A stretch of 64,000 nt of DNA from Nostoc calcicola FACHB-3891 (GCF_014697355.1 NZ_JACJRQ010000004.1:1-64000); one strand, 5' to 3'. Shown: positions 10,133 through 18,885, counted from the first letter of the stretch. Translations and numbers: made by a program. The notes: generated by a model not told the origin, from the sequence alone.

Positions 10133-11068
10133 ATGATTACTCAGAATCACACTAGTAATTCAAACAAGAACTTGCTCGGCTTGAATGTCAAAAATTTGAC
10201 CAATAATTGCCGTGCAATAAATTTCTTCAAGGTAACATTTGCTGTTGTCCCGATCGTCTGGGCATTGCCTGTAGATGCTTTACAAGTAAAAGTGACTCCA
10301 ACTAATCCTCAATTAGGGGATACACTTTCGGTAGAAATTAATTTAGAGAATCCGGAGAATGGTACAAATCCAACATTAGCTATTGGGAAAAATACATATC
10401 CAGCATTTGAAATTGCACCTAATCAATATCGAGCTTTTGTTCCTACAACTCCGTTGGAAAAACCTGGAACTAGATCCCTTCAGGTTACAGGAGATGGTCA
10501 GGTACAAAACTTGGCGGTGAATGTGCAAAATCGCAAGTTCCCCGTACAACGCATTACTTTACCACCAGGTAAAGCTGGAGTAGACGCCACAGAGTATGAA
10601 CTCAAGCGCGTAGCAGCTTTGAAAGCACTACAAACACCGGAAAAATATTGGAGTGGAGTATTCCTCAGACCAAATGCAGGGCGGATGAGTACAAACTATG
10701 GTGTACGTCGCTACTATAATGGTAAATTTGCAGAGGACTACTATCATCGTGGCCTTGACTACGCTGGTGCTACCGGTTCAGCCGTAATTGCCCCAGCCGC
10801 TGGGCGAGTTGCTTTGGTAGGTAGGGTATCCCAAGGGTTTCGGATTCACGGTAACGTAGTTGGCATTGACCACGGTCAAGGAGTAACCAGTATTTTCATG
10901 CACCTGAGTCGTATTAACGTTAAAGAAGGTGATTTTGTCAAAGCTGGTCAACTCATTGGCGCAGTAGGTTCAACAGGTGCAGCCACTGGACCACATCTAC
11001 ACTGGGGTCTATATGTTAATGGACTAGCTGTCGATCCAACACCTTGGCGAACTAAGGTCGTCAAATAG
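10133..11068 (+). CDS. M23 family metallopeptidase (LytM-type cell-wall hydrolase)
   Basis: Predicted secreted or periplasmic zinc endopeptidase acting on peptidoglycan cross-links. A hydrophobic stretch at about residues 33-50 (FKVTFAVVPIVWALPVDA) looks like a signal peptide. It is followed by an immunoglobulin-like beta region (about 50-130) and the M23 domain (about 180-305). Zinc ligands are visible: H and D of HRGLD (about 205 and 209) and the H-x-H of PHLHWGLY (about 287-289), with the glycine-rich VSQGFRIHGNVVGIDHGQG segment typical of the fold. All ligands are present, so an active enzyme is likely. The start is the ATG at 10133; the extra residues before the signal peptide leave room for a later start. 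Confidence 0.9.
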   Translation: MITQNHTSNSNKNLLGLNVKNLTNNCRAINFFKVTFAVVPIVWALPVDALQVKVTPTNPQLGDTLSVEINLENPENGTNPTLAIGKNTYPAFEIAPNQYRAFVPTTPLEKPGTRSLQVTGDGQVQNLAVNVQNRKFPVQRITLPPGKAGVDATEYELKRVAALKALQTPEKYWSGVFLRPNAGRMSTNYGVRRYYNGKFAEDYYHRGLDYAGATGSAVIAPAAGRVALVGRVSQGFRIHGNVVGIDHGQGVTSIFMHLSRINVKEGDFVKAGQLIGAVGSTGAATGPHLHWGLYVNGLAVDPTPWRTKVVK

Positions 11069-11172
11069 TAGAGGCGGAATCGATCGCGTCTGTGTATAAT
11101 TTGGATATTTTTGCGTAAATTAAGCAAAATAAATTGGATTGATACCGTCCCTACCAAGCTTTGCTAACATAA

Positions 11173-11727
11173 ATGATGATAAGCGTTATGAGTATCGAAA
11201 AAATTGTAGAACAAGCTCTCCAGGATGGTTATTTGACACCAGCAATGGAAGCAGAAGTCGGTAGAATATGTGACAATGCTTCGGAACTCTCCATAGAAGA
11301 GTACATGGCGCTCGATCGCCTAATGGGTGCGCTATTGACTGGTGAGGTAGTGGCGGTACCTCGTAAACAATTCATTAACGTCATGGAAGAATTGGTACTA
11401 ACAGAAGCGATCGCCAGAGTCGCCGAAATCGAAGCCACCAGTGAAAGTTCCTTAGACGTTGGTGATATTGCAGCCTACGCTCTCAATCGGCTACCACCGT
11501 TGTATGCAACTACAGAAGAAGGCGCTAACTACCAACGCCAACGCGCTCAAGCAGAACTCCAAGAACTAATTTCCCAGCAAGTAAATGAGGCGATCGATCG
11601 TTACCTAGATCGACCTAATTTCTTCCCAGAACGACAAGTCTTGGGCAAAAGCACTGGCAATGAAGCTCTCGTGCAAATTGGTGCTTTGCTTAGAGCATAT
11701 GCACCTAACTTTGAGCAAAAATCATAA
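11173..11727 (+). CDS. ComFB-like (late competence development) family protein
   Basis: Small soluble all-helical protein of 184 residues. The central segment, with MEELVLTEAIARVAEI and DIAAYALNRLPPLYATTEEG, matches the ComFB family, in which this region includes a motif NALNRLPPxY. ComFB-like proteins are known in cyanobacteria, where some have been linked to cyclic di-nucleotide signalling and natural competence; I cannot tell which applies here. Three start codons lie close together (11173, 11176, 11188). MSIEKIVEQAL at 11188 resembles the usual N-terminus, so the protein may be 179 residues. It follows the M23 gene by 105 bp on the same strand and ends just before a heptamer-repeat block. 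Confidence 0.7.
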   Translation: MMISVMSIEKIVEQALQDGYLTPAMEAEVGRICDNASELSIEEYMALDRLMGALLTGEVVAVPRKQFINVMEELVLTEAIARVAEIEATSESSLDVGDIAAYALNRLPPLYATTEEGANYQRQRAQAELQELISQQVNEAIDRYLDRPNFFPERQVLGKSTGNEALVQIGALLRAYAPNFEQKS

Positions 11728-11733
11728 TTTTAA

Positions 11734-11906
11734 GGGCATTGGGCATTGGGAAGGGGGAAAGGGAAAGGGGTAAGGGGGAAAGGTTAAATTTATCCCTTTA
11801 CCCTTTACCCTTTAACCTTTTCCCCTACCTCCCTCATCTCCCTCATCTCCCGGTTGGTGAGCGAAGTCGAACCACATCTCCCTCATCTCCCTATGCCCCA
11901 TCCCCC
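11734..11906. repeat. Heptamer repeat block, partly identical to that in devB-devC
   Basis: Positions 11734-11820 repeat 7234-7320 exactly, then the sequences diverge into runs of cctcatctcc. A short hairpin (tggtgagcgaagtcgaacca, near 11855-11874), a common cyanobacterial repeat, is embedded. The block separates the ComFB-like gene from the convergent transpeptidase gene. Confidence 0.85.
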
Positions 11907-11918
11907 ATGCCCCTTAAT

Positions 11919-12908
11919 TCAATCACGCACTAACACTGTTGTTCCTAAACTCACTTGCTCATACAACAATCTGACATCAGAATTACGCATTCTTAAGCAA
12001 CCGTGGGATACAGCCGTTCCTACCAAGTCAATTTCCGGTGTGCCATGAAAGCCTATTTCGTTGCGTCCATCTGACCAAAAGCCAATCCATCTGTCTCCCA
12101 AAGGACTATCTGTACCCGCCTCAAATACTTTGCCAGTAATTGGATGACGCCAGACTGGATAATGCCGCATGTGTATTACTTGGAAAGAACCTGTGGGTGT
12201 TTCCCAACCTTTCTTACCGACAGCAATCGGGTAGCTAGCTATTACCTCGTCTCCTGCGTATACGTAGGTGCGGCGATCGCTTAAATCAACCACGACTTTT
12301 GTTTTCCCAGATACTAGCTTATTAGACGGTATTTGTTGAGCAGAAGCTTGAGGCCATATAGCTTTTGGCCAACTGTCCACAATTGGATTTTGGGTTTCTG
12401 TTTGCGCTACTAACCGTGTCTTGGTTGGTAGTTCCGCAAGATTAGCTATATTTTTCTTAATTGTTTGGGATTTAGTTTCAGATTTCACAGCAGAAGAATT
12501 GAGCGTAGAAGCTTTTTCCTCAGCTACTTTAGCTACATTTTTCTTAATTTTTTTCGACTGAGTTTGAGGCTTAAGTCTAGAAGACCTGGCAACAGTTGCT
12601 TTAACTACATTCTTCTTAATTATTTTCGACCGAGTAACAGACTCAATAGCTGAAGACTTTGGTTTTAAGTTCCTCTCGACAGTTGAGCTTTGGGTGTTTT
12701 CCACAGGAGACACAGATGCACCCAGCGCAACTTGCCCTAAACTTACCTGAGGGTTAGTTAGGTTAGAACCTTGCCCCATCGAAGCGGATGCAGACTTTTC
12801 AAACTGCCGTTGTGCCGTAGTAATGCGCCAATGCACAGCTAATGACAAAAATGCTGTGCCAAAACAAAGCAACATTACCATACGCCCTACAGATTCATTT
12901 CTTACCAT
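11919..12908 (-). CDS. L,D-transpeptidase (YkuD domain) with basic repeat linker
   Basis: Envelope enzyme that forms or remodels 3-3 cross-links in peptidoglycan. An N-terminal signal anchor (about residues 10-27, MVMLLCFGTAFLSLAVHW) leads into a long low-complexity linker with three imperfect copies of a KxIKKNVxK(x)A motif (about residues 95-155). The YkuD domain occupies about 195-329: KVVVDLSDRRTYVYAGDEVI, the HGTPE histidine and the SHGCLRM catalytic Cys (about 304). All catalytic residues are present. The lysine-rich linker could bind anionic wall polymers; that is inference. The ATG at 12908 gives an N-terminus typical of cyanobacterial homologues. Confidence 0.9.
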   Translation of the reverse strand: MVRNESVGRMVMLLCFGTAFLSLAVHWRITTAQRQFEKSASASMGQGSNLTNPQVSLGQVALGASVSPVENTQSSTVERNLKPKSSAIESVTRSKIIKKNVVKATVARSSRLKPQTQSKKIKKNVAKVAEEKASTLNSSAVKSETKSQTIKKNIANLAELPTKTRLVAQTETQNPIVDSWPKAIWPQASAQQIPSNKLVSGKTKVVVDLSDRRTYVYAGDEVIASYPIAVGKKGWETPTGSFQVIHMRHYPVWRHPITGKVFEAGTDSPLGDRWIGFWSDGRNEIGFHGTPEIDLVGTAVSHGCLRMRNSDVRLLYEQVSLGTTVLVRD

Positions 12909-13054
12909 TGCTATCGCCTATTGTTTATCCCTGACGTATCCAACCGAAGAATTGAATGGGTTCATCATCCGATCATCAAAAATTTATCAATACTTATCAC
13001 TTCTGTTATAAATCTGCCAACAGCTCTGGGCAAACTAAGGCTATACGCATTGTC

Positions 13055-13132
13055 CCAGGAGCAAAACTCCAAGTGAGGAATCTCATTCCTCCAAAGTTCA
13101 AGAGGTCGTAAGCCTCTACTCGGACTTTCTGG
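13055..13132 (+). ncRNA. Candidate structured RNA or leader with several hairpins
   Basis: Three or four stems follow each other without gaps: ggag/ctcc (13058-13061 with 13067-13070), gaggaat/attcctc (13075-13081 with 13085-13091), and agagg/cctct (13101-13105 with 13113-13117) enclosed by aaagttc/ggacttt (13093-13099 with 13122-13128). A possible closing stem is ccag/ctgg (13055-13058 with 13129-13132). It lies upstream of the small gene at 13188 and also about 150 bp upstream of the transpeptidase on the other strand, so the strand is uncertain. It matches no RNA family that I recognise. Confidence 0.4.
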
Positions 13133-13187
13133 TGGAATTTTGGAAATGCAGCAATCAATCATTAATGGTGTGGGCGGGAGAAAAACC

Positions 13188-13340
13188 ATGTTTGAAAAAC
13201 TATTGCTAGCAGTCACGATTACATTTTCCCTCAATTTCTTTTTTCAAGTTCACCTACCAGAACAAAATAACTCTGGTGCTAGTTACGGGGTACAACCAGA
13301 ACAATCAGCAACTATTCTGGTAAGAAAATTTAAAAAATAA
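13188..13340 (+). CDS. Small membrane or secreted protein, unknown
   Basis: A 50-residue frame starting at an ATG with a GGGAG site 7 bases upstream. It has one hydrophobic stretch (LLLAVTITFSLNFFF, about residues 5-19) followed by a polar tail ending LVRKFKK. Not recognised. It could be a small secreted or membrane peptide, and the possible structured RNA just upstream would then be its leader. A longer frame from a TTG at 13140 exists but lacks a good ribosome site. Support is modest: only the ribosome site and the hydrophobic profile. Confidence 0.35.
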   Translation: MFEKLLLAVTITFSLNFFFQVHLPEQNNSGASYGVQPEQSATILVRKFKK

Positions 13341-13706
13341 ACTACCATTATCGCCACTAAAGCAGCCCAACTTCCAGAAATTGTTGCCTAAACTTTAAAG
13401 CTATCAAGAAGTTAGAATTACAAAATTTTCATCTTCATCCTTATAACCAAATTTAATTATCTCGATCAAGCGTATATACCCAGTTGCAAAAAGTAGCAAA
13501 ATGTGCATATTTAATGTGCCTTTGTTAGCTGATGGGTGAAATAGAAACATCCAAAGTATAAAAAGAAAAAGGTTCTTTTGACTGCTATGAATTTAGCCAA
13601 ACTTGTATGCCTCAGTGTTCCAGTCATAAATCCGTCACCTTAGCAAGGAACTTGTGCCTCATTAGCAGGTCTAATAGAAAGGGATGATTTAGAGCCAGTA
13701 CGATCT
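13341..13706. other. Intergenic region upstream of the sigma factor gene
   Basis: AT-rich region of 366 bp without a convincing gene. It presumably holds the sigma factor promoter; I cannot identify a clear -35/-10 pair. Confidence 0.3.
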
Positions 13707-14363
13707 ATGAGTCAGTCGATTACTGTATCCTGGTCAACGGTTGATGCAAAGTATTCAGAAGCATCAGTGCAAGTTGACAAACTACCTAACCACGATTTAA
13801 TTTTGCGTTGTCAAGCTGGACTGCGCCCGGATCGTGCTGCGTTTGCGGAACTATTGCGCCGCTATCAAACCCAAGTCGATAGGGTTCTATACCATTTAGC
13901 TCCAGATTGGGGTGACAGAGCTGATTTAGCTCAAGAAGTTTGGATTCGAGTGTATCGGAATATTAACCGATTACAAGAGCCTGCTAAATTTCGGGGCTGG
14001 TTAAGCCGCATTGCAACCAACTTGTTTTACGACGAATTGCGAAAACGCAAGCGCATTGTCAGTCCCTTGTCACTCGATGCTCCCCGCTCAGTAGAGGATG
14101 GCGAGATGGATTGGGAAATTGCTGGCGATACCCCAGGGCCTGAAGAAGAACTGACAACTCGAGAATTTTACGAACAACTACGGGAAGCGATCGCCGATTT
14201 ACCAGAAGTATTTCGTACTACTATTGTCCTGAGAGAAATTGAAGGCATGGCATACGAAGAAATTGCTGAAATTACTGGAGTTTCCTTGGGAACTGTCAAA
14301 TCAAGAATCGCCAGAGCTAGATCCAGATTGCAAGCTCAGTTGCAAAACTATCTAGATTCCTAA
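13707..14363 (+). CDS. sigG: ECF-type (group 3) RNA polymerase sigma factor, SigG-like
   Basis: Directs RNA polymerase to stress promoters. Region 2 spans about residues 45-115 (FAELLRRYQTQVDRVLYHL ... DLAQEVWIRVYRNI ... KFRGWLSRIATNLFYDELRKRKR), a variable acidic linker follows, and region 4 spans about 155-210 (LPEVFRTTIVLREIEGMAYEEIAEITGVSLGTVKSRIARAR) with a complete helix-turn-helix. The length and the long N-terminus fit the conserved cyanobacterial SigG group. The next gene on the same strand is a membrane anti-sigma factor, the usual partner. A 365-bp upstream region may hold an autoregulated promoter. Confidence 0.88.
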   Translation: MSQSITVSWSTVDAKYSEASVQVDKLPNHDLILRCQAGLRPDRAAFAELLRRYQTQVDRVLYHLAPDWGDRADLAQEVWIRVYRNINRLQEPAKFRGWLSRIATNLFYDELRKRKRIVSPLSLDAPRSVEDGEMDWEIAGDTPGPEEELTTREFYEQLREAIADLPEVFRTTIVLREIEGMAYEEIAEITGVSLGTVKSRIARARSRLQAQLQNYLDS

Positions 14364-14520
14364 TTTACAGTATTTTGCCTCTACCCAATGGCCGAATTTA
14401 AGCATTGATTAAGAATTAGTAGAAAGATATAGATTACTTCTGCCTTTAGGAAGAAAATTGAGTAATTTTTCCAAATTTTCGGTTGGCTTTACCCGTGTAT
14501 GAATTGGTAATAATGTTAAG

Positions 14521-15138
14521 ATGACTACTGATTCTCAATTTGATGAGCGTTCCCACTTACAACTTCCTGAAGATTTGTCAGATGGAATAGTTGAGTATAC
14601 CAATGAATCAACGGGTTTTATGGATATGGTGAAGCGCGATCGCTTCGAGTTATTAAGTGCTTATCTCGATGGTGAAGTCACAGCAGCCGAACGCAGGCAA
14701 GTAGAAGAATGGTTGGCAAATGATGCCTCAGTTCAATGCTTGTATGCCCGACTGTTAAAGCTTAGACAGGGCTTGCGGACTCTCCCAGTGCCCACACCCC
14801 AACAGTGTCCAGAAGCAACAGCCGAGCAGGTATTGGCACGTTTGCGCCGACGTTCTCGTTTCAACTGGATGGTTGGAAGCGCAGCCGCAGCGGCTTGTGT
14901 AATTGGGGCAGTATCTGGCTTATTACCTGGTGGTGGTTCGAGAACACCACAACTGGCACAACGGCCACAAATACAACCAATACAAACTTCGTCAGCGTCT
15001 GTTGTACCTCCTTCTTCGCTAATGGTGGGACTAAATAACCCAGTAATTGAAATTCCGAAAGCAGCAGTAGCCTCTCCGGAAAACTCAATTTATCTAGTAC
15101 CACCGCAACGTCGGGACTCCAGAGACGACATAAATTAA
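14521..15138 (+). CDS. Membrane anti-sigma factor, partner of SigG
   Basis: Likely binds and silences the sigma factor encoded 157 bp upstream. The N-terminal cytoplasmic part contains the anti-sigma helix pattern FELLSAYLDGEVTAAERRQVEEWLANDASV (about residues 42-72), without the HxxxCxxC zinc motif of ZAS proteins. A single membrane helix lies at about 118-137 (MVGSAAAAACVIGAVSGLL), followed by a Pro/Ser/Gln-rich outer segment of about 65 residues. The layout (sigma gene, then single-span anti-sigma) is the standard envelope-stress switch. The start is the ATG at 14521; the first 35 residues are poorly conserved in type and an internal ATG at 14620 (MDMVKRDRFELL) is possible. Confidence 0.8.
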   Translation: MTTDSQFDERSHLQLPEDLSDGIVEYTNESTGFMDMVKRDRFELLSAYLDGEVTAAERRQVEEWLANDASVQCLYARLLKLRQGLRTLPVPTPQQCPEATAEQVLARLRRRSRFNWMVGSAAAAACVIGAVSGLLPGGGSRTPQLAQRPQIQPIQTSSASVVPPSSLMVGLNNPVIEIPKAAVASPENSIYLVPPQRRDSRDDIN

Positions 15139-15150
15139 TTAATCTCAAAG

Positions 15151-15588
15151 TTAACAGTTGACACCGGAGCCACTCCACCAACCCTCAGGTTGGAGGACAC
15201 CTCCCAATTTGTCAACTTGCTCTATACTCATTAAATAAACCCAAGCCCATCCCAGAGAAAGCCATTCTCCCTGATAAACCTCGATAGTTTTTCGATTATA
15301 GAGGTTTTCTGAGATTTGTCTAGCGGGGTGGTAATCTTCCAACACATCTAGCTGATTTAAAATCGTTGGGTTAGCAAAAGATAGTAAATATCCGTAGACT
15401 TGGCTATCTCCTGGTGTCATTGCTGGGTAGCCCATTGGCAAAGCAAACAATTTGCCTTGTACAAAAGCTCGTTTGACATCTACGACTTTGCTAGCACAGT
15501 ATCTCTTATAGTTACCTTCACCTGGTTTGAGAGTGCCGTACACAAAAACCTGCACCAAATCAGAAAATTGTATATTTGATTCAAACAT
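15151..15588 (-). CDS. Gamma-glutamylcyclotransferase-like (AIG2/GGCT fold) protein
   Basis: The N-terminus has the substrate-loop signature VFVYGTLKPGEGNY (about residues 14-27), followed by the fold's usual pattern GKLFALPMGYPAM and QVYGYLLSF, and the acidic LDVLEDYHP segment supplying the expected glutamate. At 145 residues it is of normal length for the AIG2/YtfP-like group. Members release pyroglutamate from gamma-glutamyl amines or peptides; the substrate here is unknown. It is convergent with the anti-sigma gene, with stops only 12 bp apart. Confidence 0.85.
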   Translation of the reverse strand: MFESNIQFSDLVQVFVYGTLKPGEGNYKRYCASKVVDVKRAFVQGKLFALPMGYPAMTPGDSQVYGYLLSFANPTILNQLDVLEDYHPARQISENLYNRKTIEVYQGEWLSLGWAWVYLMSIEQVDKLGGVLQPEGWWSGSGVNC

Positions 15589-15652
15589 CGCCTATTTAAA
15601 GCATTTGATTAAAGAAGTCGGAAGTCGGAAGTTGTTCTTCTGAAGTACAGTC

Positions 15653-15818
15653 AGGACTTACGCACAGGTAACGCAAAATCGTAGACGCCCAGCGGCTTCC
15701 CGCAGCGTACCACAGAGAACGCAGCAAAAAGTCTGAGCGCCGGAAGCCGACGCTCAGAACTTTTCAAGCTAGAGGGCACAGAGGAATAAGAGTTTCAGAG
15801 AGTTTTTGCGTAAGTCCT
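15653..15818. mobile_element. Non-autonomous palindromic element (MITE-like), 166 bp
   Basis: A perfect 12-bp terminal inverted repeat aggacttacgca / tgcgtaagtcct bounds 15653-15818. Inside is a hairpin (tctgagcg / cgctcaga at 15732-15739 and 15751-15758) and sequence resembling small dispersed repeats. No transposase gene is inside. The remaining intergenic DNA up to 16030 contains a lone half-site (15892-15914) of the element type seen at 46821-46957. Confidence 0.75.
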
Positions 15819-16030
15819 AAGAACGTCAGCGAAAGCGTGAAAAAAAGCGTGAAGTAGAGATACGGGAGGTAGTAAATGCAATTTTTTACTTATACCGATT
15901 CTCTATGCAGATGAGCTTAGTTGACTGGGCGATTGATTTGGTGATTAGAGAGGAGTCGTAGAGAAGACTGATTGGTGATTTTTGCGATCGCTCCACCACT
16001 CCCTATAAAGTAAAGGCATCTGAAGCATAA

Positions 16031-17836
16031 TTAACTCGATGACACTGTAAGCTCTCGCTCTTTGACTTTAGTTTTTTCTGATGGATTTAATAAAGCGATC
16101 GCAGGTTGTTCTTCCTTTCTGTACACCGAGCTTAATAGGATATCTAGCACATCAGCTTCCCGGGCAAGTTCGATGGCACGATGGGTAATGATATCGCCCG
16201 GAATTAAAATTACGCTATCATCCTTGTTTAAAATGATTCGATTCACGGTACGTCCTAAAGCATCTTTGATGCGGTGTTCTTCTAATGTTTGAATTGCCTG
16301 TTGGCTTACCTGTTCAAATCTTTTTTGGAGGATTGCCACTAAGCTAGTTACATTCTCTTGTACGCGAACAACACTATCAACCACCAATTCGCCTGTATCG
16401 GAAAGTGTGCGATTGGTACTAGAACCAACTGCGTCAATGAAGGTTAAGCCAACGGCATTGAGTAGCGCCCGTTCTTGCTTGTAACTGCGGCTGCGCTCAA
16501 TTACTTGTTGGGTAACAATTTGTCCTGGTGCAGCTACCACTAATCCATCATTAGTCCGGACTAACTGATGCACTCGTCGTCCCAAAGCTTCTTCTACTAA
16601 ATAACTAGCAACAATATTGCTGGTTGAGTTACTCAACTCGGCTGTTAAGCTGCCTTTTGTTGCTTGGAACAGTTGGTTAAGTATTCCCTGATGCTCGGCT
16701 CGTTCGGCAATCTCCAATGTAATTGGCTGTCCTTGAGCAATTAGCAATGTTCCATTCGGGGAAATTACATCGTAATCAACTACTCTATCAATTACCAATG
16801 CCTTTTGTTCTTCTGGATTGATAATTGCATTCATTAATTTGGTGGCAGTGTTGCGAGCTGTCAGTCGCAACTTTTCATCGGCGATCGCAGTTGTTTGTTT
16901 GACAGTTTCCTGGAATTGATTGCTAGTTGTGTCTACAGTTTGCTGAATTTTGCGATTTAACTCAGCTGCAACATCACCTCCAGCTGCTCGATAAAGTTGA
17001 TGGAGTACGCCCAGATGTTCGGCCTCATTTGCAATCGATCTGGTAATTGTTTGTCCCCGCATCGCTAACACGCTGCCATATGGGGCAAATACATCTCTAT
17101 CTGCAATTTGACCAACTACAAAAGCTTTTTGCGCTGTTGAATCGATAATCGCGTTTGTCAGCGATGTTGTTGCTGCTTGATTGGCATCTTGCAATTGTCT
17201 GCTAACAGCCTCAGTTGTTTCTTGGAATTTTTCTGTAGCAATCTCACCTACTTTCTGAAGTTTTTGATTAGCTGCTGCTGTGGTGTCTTGTATTGTATTG
17301 CTAGCTGTTTGAATGGCTCCTTTAAAACCACCCACTTGTTCTTGCATGAGTTCAGCAGTTTCAACAGGTACGAATGCAAAATTCTCTCCGATTTTGAGCG
17401 TGTTAGTAGCAGGAACAAAGCATCGTCCAGAATAAGCATCAGCAAACAAACCGCCGGATACTTCGTATCCTTCAACGACTCCTGTCTGTTCGTCAAAATA
17501 AAGGTCAATCATTGTTCCCAAATCGCGTCCGTTTACAGTCAAGATTCGGGTTCCTTTAAGCACATTGTTGCGCTTTACAATAGCTCTAATTTCTGGCGCT
17601 TTCTTAATTTTGACAACTGCTGCTTTTGAAGGTACAATTACAGCGTTTAAACCAATCGCCTGTACTTGAGCAAATGGAATCACACGGGCACTGCGAAACA
17701 AGCCGCCATCATCCACAAGCAGTCCCAGAAGTCGATCGCTCTGTTGGTCAAAAATCAAGTCTTGAATCCGCTCAATTCGCTCTCCGGTGTTGTAAGCAAC
17801 AACAATTTTTCCTATTAAATCAGTTCCTCGACGCAT
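16031..17836 (-). CDS. PRC-barrel protein with four repeated C-terminal modules
   Basis: Two PRC-barrel domains open the protein: DLIGKIVVAYNTGERIERIQ... (about residues 6-75) and LKGTRILTVNGRDLGTMID... (about 93-170). An amphipathic, Q/T/A-rich helical segment resembling LEA/apolipoprotein repeats follows (about 173-230). Then come four related modules of about 50-60 residues with the pattern G-x-x-L/V-x-x-x-G-Q-x-I-T-x-x-I-x-x-x-A, at about 235-295, 340-400, 410-460 and 525-585, with further amphipathic stretches between. PRC barrels occur in photosynthetic reaction centre H subunits, in RimM and in many stress-related cyanobacterial proteins; function here is unknown. There is no signal peptide or membrane helix. 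A small membrane protein gene and csbD lie upstream on the same strand, which suggests a stress role. Confidence 0.75.
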   Translation of the reverse strand: MRRGTDLIGKIVVAYNTGERIERIQDLIFDQQSDRLLGLLVDDGGLFRSARVIPFAQVQAIGLNAVIVPSKAAVVKIKKAPEIRAIVKRNNVLKGTRILTVNGRDLGTMIDLYFDEQTGVVEGYEVSGGLFADAYSGRCFVPATNTLKIGENFAFVPVETAELMQEQVGGFKGAIQTASNTIQDTTAAANQKLQKVGEIATEKFQETTEAVSRQLQDANQAATTSLTNAIIDSTAQKAFVVGQIADRDVFAPYGSVLAMRGQTITRSIANEAEHLGVLHQLYRAAGGDVAAELNRKIQQTVDTTSNQFQETVKQTTAIADEKLRLTARNTATKLMNAIINPEEQKALVIDRVVDYDVISPNGTLLIAQGQPITLEIAERAEHQGILNQLFQATKGSLTAELSNSTSNIVASYLVEEALGRRVHQLVRTNDGLVVAAPGQIVTQQVIERSRSYKQERALLNAVGLTFIDAVGSSTNRTLSDTGELVVDSVVRVQENVTSLVAILQKRFEQVSQQAIQTLEEHRIKDALGRTVNRIILNKDDSVILIPGDIITHRAIELAREADVLDILLSSVYRKEEQPAIALLNPSEKTKVKERELTVSSS

Positions 17837-17887
17837 ATCTTTGATTCCTTTGGTAGTGCTGAGTTCCTAAAGTTTGTTTGCAGTTCG

Positions 17888-18063
17888 CGAAGAAGGGTAA
17901 AGGGTAAAGGGTAAATAAATTGCAGGAGGATTGTCACCTCCCCAATTAAAGACCTGATTTTATGAGGGGGCTTTAAACCCATTTGGGGAAAGGGGAAACC
18001 AAAAAGATACATGCCCTGCAAAATCCATCCCTTTACCCTTTACCCCTTCCCCTTTCCCCCTTT
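17888..18063. repeat. Split heptamer repeat pair upstream of the PRC-barrel gene
   Basis: A gggtaaa run (17895-17913) and a complementary ccctttac run (18030-18060) flank about 115 bp of other sequence. They could pair into a long-range hairpin in the 5' region of the PRC-barrel transcript. Confidence 0.6.
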
Positions 18064-18152
18064 CTTGGTAAATAATGCCGCTTGCTTTGAGCCGGGGAAC
18101 CCGTCCTTCGCAATGGCTTTTCCTCACAGTTTCTCGATGATTAAAAAATCAA

Positions 18153-18374
18153 TTATGAATACTTGTTACTCAGCACTATTTTAGATAAGCGAGTTGTTGG
18201 AGAATTAGAAGATAAACTACTTGTTTGCAGGTTAATTTTTACTTTTTGAACCAGATCCTCTAAATCGAAAACACCTTTATATTCAAGTACTCCAGCTGCG
18301 GCGATCGCTACAACCATCGCAGAAAGCACATACAAATTAGCAGGCGATCGCCGCTGTCCTATCAATCTTGGCAT
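18153..18374 (-). CDS. Small single-span membrane protein, unknown
   Basis: A 73-residue protein starting MPRLIGQRRSPANLY. The ATG at 18374 has an AAGGAA site about 9 bases upstream, so it is preferred to the upstream start at 18404. One membrane helix (about residues 14-31, VLSAMVVAIAAAGVLEY) has a basic N-terminal side, then a polar tail. Not recognised. It sits on the same strand between csbD and the PRC-barrel gene, 300 bp or more from each. Confidence 0.5.
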   Translation of the reverse strand: MPRLIGQRRSPANLYVLSAMVVAIAAAGVLEYKGVFDLEDLVQKVKINLQTSSLSSNSPTTRLSKIVLSNKYS

Positions 18375-18702
18375 TGTTTTATTCCTTATTATCTTATCGA
18401 GCAAAAACAGAGTAATTTTGGCTAATTCATAGCTCTATCGAAGCTAGAAAATCTTTTTCAAAATTAAATTTTAATTAATTAAGACTACAGAAAAAAAGCA
18501 ATCCTCTAAAAATTATATTTATTTATGAGGATTGCTGTATTTCAATCAAATTCATCGTCAAAATTAGTCAAAAAATCAGTATGCTTGCGATTGCACTAAC
18601 ACTCTATAAGTTAGCGACAAATCCTGCGCTACAGTTTTAATAACGATGACAAGTCTGAATTCGCTAATTCTGAATTTTGGATTCTTGAGACAGCAAAGTT
18701 GA

Positions 18703-18885
18703 TTAGTCAATCAGTTTTTTCACTTCATCTTTGGTGTTTTCAACAGACTGGCTAACATTAGCCTCAGCTTGTTTTAGCTTGCCTTCGGCTTCTAGCTCTG
18801 GATTGTCAGTTACTTGACCTGCAATTTCTTTAGCTTTACCTTCAATGTTTTTGGCAGTTGCTTTGATTTTATCTTCTAAGCTCAT
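18703..18885 (-). CDS. CsbD family stress protein
   Basis: A 60-residue hydrophilic, helix-forming protein. It has the family pattern: MSLEDKIKATAKNIEGKAKEIAGQVT then ELEAEGKLKQAEANV. CsbD-like proteins are induced by general, salt or osmotic stress in many bacteria; the molecular role is not known. An AAGGAG ribosome site lies 6 bases before the ATG at 18885, suggesting strong translation. The gene stands alone with long AT-rich flanks. Confidence 0.9.
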   Translation of the reverse strand: MSLEDKIKATAKNIEGKAKEIAGQVTDNPELEAEGKLKQAEANVSQSVENTKDEVKKLID

